Notes under the pieces: generated by a model
What the model was told of the DNA's origin: nothing
The model's database searches: none
What the model saw: only the letters and a program-made list of their open reading frames with translations
Position numbers and translations under genes: made by a program
In this document: one piece after another, positions 49,024-57,462 of the stretch
Layout: each line of letters begins with the position of its first letter
Numbering within the stretch: the stretch's first letter is position 1
NCBI GenBank assembly: GCA_041488095.1
Contig: JBGPOP010000004.1
Location: forward strand, 87,271 to 151,270
Length of the DNA: 64,000 nt
Source of the DNA: DASYPQ01 sp041488095
GTDB taxonomy: Bacteria; Planctomycetota; UBA1135; GCA-002686595
Direction of reading: 5' to 3'

Positions 49024-52000
49024 GTGAGAACCCAGCGTTTCCTCCTCCCTTCCCTTCTCGCCCTCGCCGCAAGCTCCGCGACCGCCGCAGCCCAGTCGCC
49101 CAGCTCCTTCGTCAACTGGGAGACGCCTCACGTCCACCCGCTCGACGTGACCCCGGACGGGTCGAAGCTGCTCGCGGTGAACACCGCCGACGACCGCCTG
49201 GAGGTGTTCGATGCGAGCGGTGCGACGCTCACGCGACTCTACAGCATCCCCGTCGGCCTCGACCCGGTTTCCGTGCGCGCGCGCACGAACGACGAGGTGT
49301 GGGTCGTCAACCACATCTCCGACAGCGTGAGCATCGTCAAGCTCTCCACCCGCAGCGTCACCCGCACCCTCAAGACCGACGACGAGCCGTGCGACGTCGT
49401 CTTCGCGGGCAGCCCGCAGCGCGCCTGGGTCTCCTGCTCGCAGGCGAACTCGGTGCTCGCCTTCGACCTCGCGAACCTCTCGAACTCCCCGGCGCGGATC
49501 GCGATCGACGGCGAGGACCCGCGAGCGATGGCGACGAGCGCCGACGGGAGCAAGGTCTACGTGGCGATCTTCGAGTCGGGGAACGCCTCGACCGAGCTCG
49601 CCGGAGGCGCGGTCAACAACATCGGCTTCCCGCCCAACGTCGTCAGCGACCCGGCCGGACCCTACGGCGGGCTGAACCCGCCCCCGAACAGCGGCGCCCT
49701 GTTCAATCCTCCGATGAATCCGGCCAATCCGCTTCCGCCCAGGGTCGGCCTCATCGTCAAGAAGGACGCGTCCGGGCAGTGGATGGACGACAACAGCGGC
49801 GACTGGACGAGCCTCGTCAGCGGGCCCAATGCGGCCCTGTCCGGCCGTCCGGTCGGCTGGGATCTCACCGACAACGACGTGGCGATCATCGACACGGCGA
49901 GCAGCTCCGTCGTCTACGCGCGGCATCTCATGAACCTGTGCATGGCGATCGCGGTCAACCCCGCGAATGGCCAGATCGCAGTGGTCGGCACGGACGCCAC
50001 GAACCAGATCCGCTTCGAGCCCAACGTCCAGGGCCGGTTCACACGGGTCGAGGTCGCGCGCGTGAACCCGACCGGGCCCGCGACGCTCGGGATCACCGAC
50101 CTGAACCCGCACCTCACCTACGCCGTGCCGACCATTCCCCAGTCGGAACGGGACAAGTCCCTCGGCGACCCGCGCGGCATCGTCTGGAACAGCACCGGGA
50201 CGAGGGGCTACGTGACGGGCATGGGCTCGAACAACGTGGTCGTGATCGACGCGAACGGCAACCGCGCCGGGATCGCGCCCACGATCATCGTCGGCGAGGG
50301 GCCGACCGGCATCGTTCTCGACGAGCCGCACGGGCGGCTCTTCGTCATGGACAAGTTCGAGGCCAAGATCTCGGTGGTCGACACGGCGACCGAGGTCGAG
50401 ATCCGGCGCGTCGCCTTCCACGACCCGTCTCCGGCAGCGATCAAGGTCGGCCGCAAGCACCTCTACGACACGCACAAGAACTCGGGCCTCGGCCAGATCG
50501 CCTGCGGCTCGTGCCACATCGACGCGCGCATGGACCGTCTGGCGTGGGACCTCGGCAACCCCGCGGGGATCGTGAAGTCGGTCGCCGGGCAGAACCTCGG
50601 CGCGAACATCCCGATCCTGAACGCCGGCTTCCAGGACTGGCACCCGATGAAGGGGCCGATGTCCACGCAGACGCTGCAGGACATCATCGGCAAGGAGCCG
50701 CTGCACTGGCGCGGCGACCGCGACGGCCTGGAGGAGTTCAACGGCGCGTTCATCAGCCTCCAGGGCGACGACACGAACCTCACGCCCACGGAAATGCAGG
50801 AGTACGAGGACTTCCTGGCGACGATCACGTTCCCGCCGAACCCATTCCGCAACTTCAACAACACCCTGCCGACGAACCTGCCGCTGCCCGGGCACTACAC
50901 GACCGGCCGGTTCGGCCCCGCCGGCCAACCGCTGCCGAACGGGAACGCTGTGCAGGGCCTCTCCACCTACCGGCCGCCGCGGCTGCTCGACAACAACGTG
51001 TTCGCGTGCGTGACCTGCCACACGCTGCCCACCGGGGGCGGGACCGATTACACGCTGCAGGGCATCACGCTCGTGCCGATCCCGCCGGGACCGAACGGCG
51101 AGCACCACCACATGCTCGTCTCGGTCGATGGCTCGACGAACATCACCGTGAAGGTGCCTCAGCTGAGGAACCTCTACGAGAAGGTCGGCTTCGATCTCAC
51201 CCAGGCCGTGAACCGCGCCGGCTTCGGTCTCCTCCACGACGGCAGCGTCGACTCGATCGCGCGCTTCGTGGACGAGCCGGTGTTCGTGCTCCAGAGCGAC
51301 CAGGAGACGGCCGACCTGGTCGCATTCCTGCTGTCCTTCTCCGGCTCCGACCTGCCCCAGGGATCGACGAACGTCTTCGCCCTCGAGCCGCCGGGCACGC
51401 CCAGCAAGGACTCGTACGCCGCCGTGGGAGTGCAGACCACGCTCGTCGACGTGAACAACCCCGACCCCGGACAGCTCGCGCTGATCGCCAGCATGATCGG
51501 GCAGGCCGACACGAAGAAGGTCGGGCTGGTGGTCAAGGGGGTGCAGGGCGGCATCCCGCGCGGCTACGCCTACATCGGCGCGGGCCAGTTCCAGTCCGAC
51601 CGCGCCGGCGAGATCGTGACCGCGGCAGCGCTCCAGGCGGCTGCGATGCCCGGCAGCGAGCTGACCTACACGGTCGTCCCGCGCGGCACGGCGACGAGGA
51701 TCGGCATCGACCGCGACCTCGACGGCTGCCTCGACCGGGACGAGCTCGACGGGGGCACCGATCCCGCCGATCCGTCCAGCCACGCGTGCGGCCCGGGTGA
51801 TCCGTTCTGCTTCGGCGACGGCTCGCTCGCGACGGCGTGCCCGTGCGGCAACACCGGCGTCGCCGGCCGCGGCTGCGCGAACTCGCAAGCCGGCAGCATG
51901 GGCTCGTGGCTGTACGCGACGGGCTCGACCAGTCCCGATTCGGTCGTCTTCACGGCTTCGGCCGAGCTGCCGAGCGCGCTCTCGATCATCCTGCAGGGCA

Positions 52001-52281
52001 CGGTCAACCTCAGCGCGGGCGTCTCCTATGGCGACGGCCTGCGCTGCGTCGGCGGCACGCTGAAGCGGCTCTACACCAAGAACGCCGTCAGCGGAGTGGT
52101 GTCGGCACCGACGGGCGGCGACCCTTCGGTCACGGCGCGCTCGGCCACGCTCGGCGATCCGATCGCGCCGGGCGCGACGCGCTACTACCAGACCTACCAC
52201 CGCGATCCGGCTCCGGCGTTCTGCCCGGGCCCCCAAGGCGGCACGTTCAACGTCTCGAACGGGTACCGGATCGTCTGGTAG
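49024..52281 (+). CDS. Secreted beta-propeller di-haem cytochrome with C-terminal CPCGN domain
   Basis: A 1085-residue secreted protein. A signal peptide ends SSATAAAQ. Residues ~30-470 form YVTN-type propeller repeats (TPDGSKLLAVNTADDRLEVF, ADGSKVYVAIFES). A cytochrome c-peroxidase-like region follows, with two haem sites: C494-x-x-C497-H (CGSCH) and C662-x-x-C665-H (CVTCH). From residue 928 comes FCFGDGS, TACPCGNTG and RGCANSQ, a Cys/Gly-rich domain I associate with secreted proteins of Planctomycetota. A Ca-binding-like DRDLDGCLDRDELDGGTDP links the two. GTG 49024 is favoured by the signal peptide. Likely an extracellular redox or metal-oxidising role; unproven. Confidence 0.82.
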   Translation: MRTQRFLLPSLLALAASSATAAAQSPSSFVNWETPHVHPLDVTPDGSKLLAVNTADDRLEVFDASGATLTRLYSIPVGLDPVSVRARTNDEVWVVNHISDSVSIVKLSTRSVTRTLKTDDEPCDVVFAGSPQRAWVSCSQANSVLAFDLANLSNSPARIAIDGEDPRAMATSADGSKVYVAIFESGNASTELAGGAVNNIGFPPNVVSDPAGPYGGLNPPPNSGALFNPPMNPANPLPPRVGLIVKKDASGQWMDDNSGDWTSLVSGPNAALSGRPVGWDLTDNDVAIIDTASSSVVYARHLMNLCMAIAVNPANGQIAVVGTDATNQIRFEPNVQGRFTRVEVARVNPTGPATLGITDLNPHLTYAVPTIPQSERDKSLGDPRGIVWNSTGTRGYVTGMGSNNVVVIDANGNRAGIAPTIIVGEGPTGIVLDEPHGRLFVMDKFEAKISVVDTATEVEIRRVAFHDPSPAAIKVGRKHLYDTHKNSGLGQIACGSCHIDARMDRLAWDLGNPAGIVKSVAGQNLGANIPILNAGFQDWHPMKGPMSTQTLQDIIGKEPLHWRGDRDGLEEFNGAFISLQGDDTNLTPTEMQEYEDFLATITFPPNPFRNFNNTLPTNLPLPGHYTTGRFGPAGQPLPNGNAVQGLSTYRPPRLLDNNVFACVTCHTLPTGGGTDYTLQGITLVPIPPGPNGEHHHMLVSVDGSTNITVKVPQLRNLYEKVGFDLTQAVNRAGFGLLHDGSVDSIARFVDEPVFVLQSDQETADLVAFLLSFSGSDLPQGSTNVFALEPPGTPSKDSYAAVGVQTTLVDVNNPDPGQLALIASMIGQADTKKVGLVVKGVQGGIPRGYAYIGAGQFQSDRAGEIVTAAALQAAAMPGSELTYTVVPRGTATRIGIDRDLDGCLDRDELDGGTDPADPSSHACGPGDPFCFGDGSLATACPCGNTGVAGRGCANSQAGSMGSWLYATGSTSPDSVVFTASAELPSALSIILQGTVNLSAGVSYGDGLRCVGGTLKRLYTKNAVSGVVSAPTGGDPSVTARSATLGDPIAPGATRYYQTYHRDPAPAFCPGPQGGTFNVSNGYRIVW

Positions 52282-52299
52282 CGCGGGGCAGAGCCCCAG

Positions 52300-52728
52300 C
52301 TAGCGCTGTGCCTGCGCCTTGCGCAGGTGGGCCAGCACGAGCGCGTTCTCGGCGTCCTGCCGCCAGCTCGCGTCGGCGGGCGCGAGCGAGAGTGCGCTCT
52401 CGAGCTCTGCGGCGGCGCCCTCGGCGTCGCCCAGCTGGAGCAGGGCGTAACCGATGCCGTAGTGCGCCTCGGCCATCGCGGGAGCGAGATCGACGGCCTT
52501 GCGGTAGGCCTCGACCGCACCGTGCAGATCCTTGGAGTCATGCAGGAGGTCGTTGCCGCGCGCGTACCACTCGTCCGCGCTGTGCGTATCGCGACCCGTC
52601 GCGGGCGTCGCTCCCGCAGCGCCCCCCCGAGGCCTTTCGAGAATCCTCGGACCGCAGACCACGACGAAACCGCCGAGCACCACGAGGCCGAGCGCAACCC
52701 CCGTCCGGATCTTCCCCGCGCGCGCCAT
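52300..52728 (-). CDS. Membrane-anchored TPR protein
   Basis: A 142-residue protein with an N-terminal membrane helix (IRTGVALGLVVLGGFVVVCG) and about two TPR units (DEWYARGNDLLHDSKDLHG, AEAHYGIGYALLQLGDAEG). GGAG sits five bases before ATG 52728 on the minus strand; an ATG at 52737 has no proper site. Its start faces the inverted repeat at 52753-52831 and the divergent Mut7-C gene. It may act as a scaffold near the membrane; its partner is unknown. Confidence 0.7.
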   Translation of the reverse strand: MARAGKIRTGVALGLVVLGGFVVVCGPRILERPRGGAAGATPATGRDTHSADEWYARGNDLLHDSKDLHGAVEAYRKAVDLAPAMAEAHYGIGYALLQLGDAEGAAAELESALSLAPADASWRQDAENALVLAHLRKAQAQR

Positions 52729-52752
52729 GGTCTCCATCCATCCTAGTCGAGC

Positions 52753-52831
52753 GCGGAATACGGTACCGCGACCATTCTTCCGCGATCGTCGAGCCAAGCA
52801 GTGGAAGGATTGACGCGGTACCGTATTCCGC
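52753..52831. repeat. Perfect 18-bp inverted repeat in a divergent promoter region
   Basis: GCGGAATACGGTACCGCG (52753-52770) is repeated exactly inverted as CGCGGTACCGTATTCCGC (52814-52831), 43 bases apart. Each arm also contains the palindrome CGGTACCG. Inside, ATTCTTCC (52774-52781) can pair with GGAAGGAT (52803-52810), extending the stem. The right arm ends one base before the GTG start of the Mut7-C gene, and the left arm lies 24 bases before the TPR gene. It may be a two-site operator or a long RNA hairpin. Confidence 0.7.
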
Positions 52832-52832
52832 C

Positions 52833-53318
52833 GTGTCCGAGGACCTGCGCTTCGAGGTCGACGCGATGCTCGTCAAGCTCGCGCACTACCTGCGCGTGCT
52901 CGGGTACGACGCCGAGTACGACCTCGACGCATCGCTCGCCACGCGGATGGAGCGCGCCGACGCGCAGGGAAGGGTGTTCCTGACGCGCAGCCGGCGCATC
53001 GGGCACCAGGAGCGCGCGCCGGAGAGGTTGCTCGTGCTCGAATCGCAGGATCCCGTCGAGCAGGTGCGCGAGGTGGCGTCGGCGCTCGGGATCGATCTCG
53101 CCGAGAGGCTCTTCTCGCGCTGCATCCGCTGCAATGTCGCGCTGGTGGAGATCGCCAAGGACGAGACGGTCGCCGCGCGCGTGCCGGAGGGGGTGTTCGC
53201 GAAGTACCGGCGGTTCTGGACTTGTCCGGGCTGCGGAACGGTATTCTGGAAGGGCAGCCACGTCCGGAACACCTGCCGCAAGCTGGGGCTGCCGGACGCA
53301 TCGGAGGTGTCGTCGTGA
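52833..53318 (+). CDS. Mut7-C (DUF82) PIN-like RNase-domain protein
   Basis: A 161-residue protein of the Mut7-C/DUF82 group, PIN-like RNase domains with a C-terminal zinc ribbon. It begins MSEDLRFEVDAMLVKLAHYL, with acidic active-site candidates, and contains RVFLTRSRRI (the family's FLTRD position is Ser here) and QVREVASALGIDL. The zinc ribbon is FSRCIRCNVAL with CPGCGTVFWKGSHVRNT. Only one upstream start, GTG 52833, is in frame without adding unrelated residues; it follows the inverted repeat directly and has no visible ribosome binding site. The next gene overlaps as GTGA. Confidence 0.78.
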   Translation: MSEDLRFEVDAMLVKLAHYLRVLGYDAEYDLDASLATRMERADAQGRVFLTRSRRIGHQERAPERLLVLESQDPVEQVREVASALGIDLAERLFSRCIRCNVALVEIAKDETVAARVPEGVFAKYRRFWTCPGCGTVFWKGSHVRNTCRKLGLPDASEVSS

Positions 53319-54010
53319 GCTCGGTGCGCAGGATGAAGGCTCTCTTCGAAGGCCTGCGGAGTCGAGAGACTCGCAGGAGAGTCCTCGCGACCCTGGGGTT
53401 CCTGCTCCTCTTTCGCTTCGGCTTCCAGGTTCCTGCCCCGGGGATGAGTCCGGAGTTCCTTCGGGGCGGCAGGCACGTGACACCGACCCTCGGCTGGCTC
53501 GGACTGCTGTCCGGATCCACGCTCGGGTCCACGACCGTCCTGGCGCTAGGACTCTTGCCCTACCTCGGCGGATGCGCGATTGCGTGGGTGGCCGGACGGA
53601 GGAGGTGGAAGGCTCCCGCAGTGATCGCGGTCGGCGCGTCGACGGTGTTCCTCGTGTACGGCAAGGCCTGGACCGACAGCCCGGAGATCTTCGACGCGAG
53701 CTTCCGCTCGAACCCGGCCGTCTTCTTCCCGATCGCCACCCTGTCTCTCCTCGCCGGATCCGCTCTCGCCGCGTGGATCGCGCGACGGATCGACGAGGTC
53801 GGTGTCGGCTACGGCATCCCGATCCTCCTCGGTTCGGGCGTGATCGCGCGCTTGCCCCACGCACTCGTGTTCCTGAGCGGCACGGAGGACGGAATCTCTG
53901 CCGGTCTCCTCCTGCTGCCCGGCCTGATCCTCAGCGCTTGGTGGATCGCCCTCACGGTGCTGGCTGCGCGCTGGCGCCGCCGCCACCCGACACCGGGTCC
54001 GCTCGCCTAG
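53315..54010 (+). CDS. SecY-like protein, N-terminal half only
   Basis: A 231-residue membrane protein resembling the first half of SecY, the protein-export channel. RRRVLATLGFLLLFRFGFQVP AP corresponds to SecY TM1, LGLLSGSTLGSTTVLALGLLPY to the plug and TM2 (SecY FSGGALSRxSIFALGIMPYI), and SALAAWIARRIDEVGVGYG to TM4 and its following loop (SecY WLGEQITERGIGNG). It stops after about six helices, where SecY has ten in ~440 residues. GTG 53315 overlaps the Mut7-C stop as GTGA; ATG 53333 is the alternative. No trace of the C-terminal half is found downstream, where a rhodanese gene converges with a four-base overlap. Probably a divergent stand-alone paralogue. Confidence 0.7.
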   Translation: MSSVRRMKALFEGLRSRETRRRVLATLGFLLLFRFGFQVPAPGMSPEFLRGGRHVTPTLGWLGLLSGSTLGSTTVLALGLLPYLGGCAIAWVAGRRRWKAPAVIAVGASTVFLVYGKAWTDSPEIFDASFRSNPAVFFPIATLSLLAGSALAAWIARRIDEVGVGYGIPILLGSGVIARLPHALVFLSGTEDGISAGLLLLPGLILSAWWIALTVLAARWRRRHPTPGPLA

Positions 54011-54549
54011 CCCGGCTTCGCCTTCGGCCCGCTCCAGGACAGGAAGCCGCCGCCCAGGTTGTAGAGGGCCTGGTACCCCTGCCGCGACAGGAACTCGCAC
54101 GCCGCCGCGGAGCGCTCGCCGCCCGCGCAGTAGACGAGCGTCGTCTTCCCGTCCTTCGGGATCTCCTTCCACCGCGCTTCGATCTCCTGCACGGGGATCA
54201 GCAGCGCGCCCGGGATGATCCCCGCCGCCGTTTCCTGCGGCGTGCGCACGTCGATCACGCGCGCTCCGCCACCCGCGATCATCCGCTTGCCTTCGTCCGG
54301 CGATGCCTCGCGCCACAGCCGTCCCTCGAGCACCATCTCCGGCGTGAGCTTCTCGCCGGCGGCGATGCGGCTCACGGCCCGCCTCAGGGTCTCGATCTCC
54401 TCGCCGGTCTCCTCCTTCACGTTCTCGGCGCGGCGGCGCGCATCGGTCTTTCCATCCTCGATCCCCGGCCGCAGCTTCGAGGCGGTGCTCCTCGCGACGA
54501 GCGCCACGATCAGCGCGAGCAGGGCAATTCCAAGGGCTGCGTACTCCAC
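54007..54549 (-). CDS. Membrane-anchored rhodanese-like protein
   Basis: A 180-residue protein: an N-terminal membrane helix (LGIALLALIVALVARS), a charged helical linker, and a single rhodanese domain with GARVIDVRTPQE, IPGALLIPVQEI and the active-site loop VYCAGGERSAAAC. The Cys in YCAGGERS is the expected sulfur carrier. GTTTLVYC-like order and the tail NLGGGFLSWSG are typical. It could transfer sulfane sulfur or sense thiosulfate. It converges with the SecY-like gene, sharing four bases. Confidence 0.85.
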   Translation of the reverse strand: MEYAALGIALLALIVALVARSTASKLRPGIEDGKTDARRRAENVKEETGEEIETLRRAVSRIAAGEKLTPEMVLEGRLWREASPDEGKRMIAGGGARVIDVRTPQETAAGIIPGALLIPVQEIEARWKEIPKDGKTTLVYCAGGERSAAACEFLSRQGYQALYNLGGGFLSWSGPKAKPG

Positions 54550-54600
54550 GGCGAAGATGCTAACCGTCCTCGCCGCGACCGCGAAGCCTGCCCCCGCCGG

Positions 54601-55893
54601 CTACCGCCCCAGCGGTCCGACGCTCACGTCGCCGCTCGTGCAACGGATCTCGACCACCCCGCCCCCGCCGTTCAGCTTGCCCTTCACCGACTGCGTCCCC
54701 TTCTTCAGCACGCCCGGCGCGACCTCGATCGGGAACCCGAGAGCGACCGCTCCGTACTCCGTATTCGCGTCGAGATCGCAAGCGAAGCTTTCGGCCGCGG
54801 CGAGCTTCACGCTGCCGTAGGATGACGAGAGCTTCCATCCCTTCTCGATCTTGCTCCCCGACAGCGCCCGAGCCGTTACGTCGCCCGAGCTCGAGTCGAG
54901 CGTCAGCTCCGCGAACACCCCCTCGACGTCGACGGCTCCGTAGCTCGAGTGCGCCTGCAGCGTGCCTTCGAAGCCCTTGACCCGCACGTCCCCGCTCGAG
55001 CTGTGCGCTTCGAGGATTCCCGAGGCCTTCTCGACGTTCACCTCCCCATAGTCGGTGGAGATCGAGGCCCGCGGTCCGGTCAGGCCCACCGCGTGCACGC
55101 TTCCCGAGGAGAGCTTCGCTTCGATGTCGCCGCTCACGCGCAGGAGCCGCACGTCGCCGTAGTCGCTCCCGACACGGAGGCGCTCGCCGCGGACGTCCTG
55201 GAGCCGCACGTCCCCCGAGCTGCTCCGCGCTTCGATCCCGGCCGACTCGCAGTCGACGACCTCGACCTTCCCGTAGCTCGACTTCGCGACGAAGCTCTTG
55301 CCGCGCACTCCGGCGACCGACACGTCGCCTGAATCGGACGTGGCTTCCAGCTCGCCCTCGACGCTCTTGATCCGCACCGAGCCGTAGGAGGAGTGCACCT
55401 TCGAGGCAGCGAACGGACCCTCGGCCTCGACGTCGCCCGATTCGGTCTTGATCTCGAGGCGTACCCCCGCCGGAACGCGGATCTCGAGGTCCGCCTGGGC
55501 CGTGGACCGCGCGTGGCCGCCCGTGATCTCCTTCTCCGTCGTCGCATCGACCAGCGTCACCCGCAAGCCGTCGCCGTTCTTCGAGATCTCCAATTTGGCC
55601 CGTGCGAGCGCCTTGTCGGCCTCCTCCCTCGAGCCGGCCCACGTGGTGACCGTGGCCGAGAGGCTGGGCGCATCCTCCGAGGTCTTCACCCGGACATCTC
55701 CGCCCGCGAGGTCGACCTCGAGGGTCCCGCCCTTCGCGATCTCGAGCGCGTGCGTCTCCGCCCGCGTCGACTTCTCGCCGAGGCCGAAGCTGAAGCTCCG
55801 AGCACCGTGGACCACGCAGCCGACGGCGAAGATCCCGATGGAGAGGATGAAGAGGACGAAGATCCCGGCGGCGACGAGCAAGAGCTTCTTCAC
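54601..55893 (-). CDS. DUF4097-like exported beta-solenoid protein
   Basis: A 430-residue protein with an N-terminal membrane or signal helix (KKLLLVAAGIFVLFILSIGI). The rest is a regular repeat of about 20 residues alternating SSGDV and S(S/D)YGxV: SDSGDVSVAGV, KSSYGKVEVVD, RSSSGDVRLQD, GSDYGDVRLLR, STDYGEVNVEK, HSSSGDVRVKG, HSSYGAVDVEG, DSSSGDVTARA. This fits DUF4097, a right-handed beta-solenoid often used as a surface or sensing scaffold. GTG 55893 has AAAGGTG five to eight bases upstream. Partner unknown. Confidence 0.75.
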   Translation of the reverse strand: MKKLLLVAAGIFVLFILSIGIFAVGCVVHGARSFSFGLGEKSTRAETHALEIAKGGTLEVDLAGGDVRVKTSEDAPSLSATVTTWAGSREEADKALARAKLEISKNGDGLRVTLVDATTEKEITGGHARSTAQADLEIRVPAGVRLEIKTESGDVEAEGPFAASKVHSSYGSVRIKSVEGELEATSDSGDVSVAGVRGKSFVAKSSYGKVEVVDCESAGIEARSSSGDVRLQDVRGERLRVGSDYGDVRLLRVSGDIEAKLSSGSVHAVGLTGPRASISTDYGEVNVEKASGILEAHSSSGDVRVKGFEGTLQAHSSYGAVDVEGVFAELTLDSSSGDVTARALSGSKIEKGWKLSSSYGSVKLAAAESFACDLDANTEYGAVALGFPIEVAPGVLKKGTQSVKGKLNGGGGVVEIRCTSGDVSVGPLGR

Positions 55894-55970
55894 GAGGACA
55901 CCTTTCTGGGGCGGTGGATGCGCCTTGCGGAACGGGGGCGCCGCTGTGCGCCCTCCTCCGCCCGGTATTT

Positions 55971-57164
55971 CTATCGCCGGGCCCGGAACACCGCCACGCT
56001 GGCCGTGAACCCGTGGAGGAAGTTCCTCCCCCCGACCGGACCGATCTCGCCCATGGCGAAGAACCCGGACGCCGGCACCACCTTCTCGAACGCCGACTGG
56101 ATGCAGCCGATGTCGTGGTCGGGCTTCGGGAACATCCGCGTTCCCCTGCCGTTGCACGTGAAGACGAGCGCCCCCTGCGAGGAAGTGTTCCCGATCCCCG
56201 GTCCGACCCGCTCGCGCATCAGTGCGACCAGATCCTCTCCCGCCGAGGCCGCGTCCCGCACGAGGAACTGCACGGTCTGGCCGGCGTGTAGCCCGCTCTC
56301 CCCGACCGCGATCGCCCCTTGCTGGGGCTCGATGCCGATCAACATCCTGACGATGAAGTCCCCGCGCTCGAAGCTGCTCTTGGTCGGGTCGAGGGCGAGT
56401 CCAAGGAAGGGCCGGCTCTGCAGGAGATTGCGGTCCGCCTCCGGGACGCCCTGCAAGGTCTCCATGAGCACCTGCACCGCAGCCTTGCCGCCGAGCTTCT
56501 GGATCAGGTTGTCCTTGCAGGCCGTGACCACCCACGGCTTGCCCACCGGCCGGCAGCCCTGGCTGACGACCGAGCGGACCTCGACCGCGCCTTCGACGAC
56601 GACTCCGACCGCGCCGCTCTCGACGACGCCCTCCCCGGTGACGAGCAGGTTCTGGCCCGGACCGTTGCCTCCGCTCGCCATGCCTCCGACGACGGGGACC
56701 CCCGGCATCTCGCGGTTCAGGGCCTCCAGGTACTCGGCGGCCGGGAACGAGAACGGATCGGCGAAGAGCAGGACGCTCGCGCGCGCCCGGTCGTGCACCT
56801 CGGGCATCCTGGTGAAGCCGATCCGACCCTCGTCCTCCTGCCGCGCCTCCACGACGAACGGCCGGAGCTCGGTCTCCGGCAGCGCGCCACCGAACAGCGA
56901 CACCGCAGCTCCCCGCTCGACCTCCTTCGTCGCCCCGACGATCCCCTCGCCCGTGCAGCCGATCACCACGCGAGCGCCCGTCCCCGCGGCGATCCGCGGG
57001 CCCAGGCTCTCGATCGCGGTGCCATGGTGGTGCGTCATGAACACGGCCGCGAAGTCCGGCTTGCGGCCGGCGAGGCCCGCGAGCACCCCGCGCACGATCT
57101 CGTCGAGCGCTGCATCCGAGTTCGGGTCGGTGGACAGGGCGCTGGCGAAGAGGGGACCGTCCAT
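55971..57164 (-). CDS. FIST-domain signalling protein
   Basis: A 397-residue protein with FIST_N and FIST_C domains, a sensory module thought to bind small ligands such as amino acids. FIST_N has ARVVIGCTGEGIVG and FMTHHHGTAIES; FIST_C has FLVRDAASAGEDL, QGALVFTCNGRG and CIQSAFEKVVPASGFFAMGE. No output domain is attached. It lies upstream of the DUF4097 gene on the same strand. The 298 bases before korA hold no gene I can support, though TATCCT at 57308-57313 resembles a -10 element. Confidence 0.85.
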   Translation of the reverse strand: MDGPLFASALSTDPNSDAALDEIVRGVLAGLAGRKPDFAAVFMTHHHGTAIESLGPRIAAGTGARVVIGCTGEGIVGATKEVERGAAVSLFGGALPETELRPFVVEARQEDEGRIGFTRMPEVHDRARASVLLFADPFSFPAAEYLEALNREMPGVPVVGGMASGGNGPGQNLLVTGEGVVESGAVGVVVEGAVEVRSVVSQGCRPVGKPWVVTACKDNLIQKLGGKAAVQVLMETLQGVPEADRNLLQSRPFLGLALDPTKSSFERGDFIVRMLIGIEPQQGAIAVGESGLHAGQTVQFLVRDAASAGEDLVALMRERVGPGIGNTSSQGALVFTCNGRGTRMFPKPDHDIGCIQSAFEKVVPASGFFAMGEIGPVGGRNFLHGFTASVAVFRARR

Positions 57165-57462
57165 ACGGAAATGGGCGCAGGCAGTCTGATCGATGCGATC
57201 CGCCCTTGCACCTTTCCCGGTCGCCGGGCCGCGCTTGCGGGGGTCTCGGGACGCGGCCGGGGCACCGAAGGCGGCAGAGAGTGGAGGTGACTCGGACGAG
57301 GCTGGGCTATCCTAATGCCGGCTCGTTCTGCCCGAAGGGATGAGGGGGGAATCCGAGGGGGCCCTGCGCATCCCGGGGAGAGCGAGCCGGGCTCTGTGTC
57401 GTGGCAAGGTGCGCCTCCGGTCGGCCGCTCGGGCGGTCCCCTCCGAGGCAAGTTGGAGAACG

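Noticed and set aside
57165..57462. Leader of korA considered for a riboswitch or promoter
   Set aside because: Only a weak TATCCT at 57308-57313 and a GGTGAC upstream are visible; no conserved riboswitch pattern was recognised.
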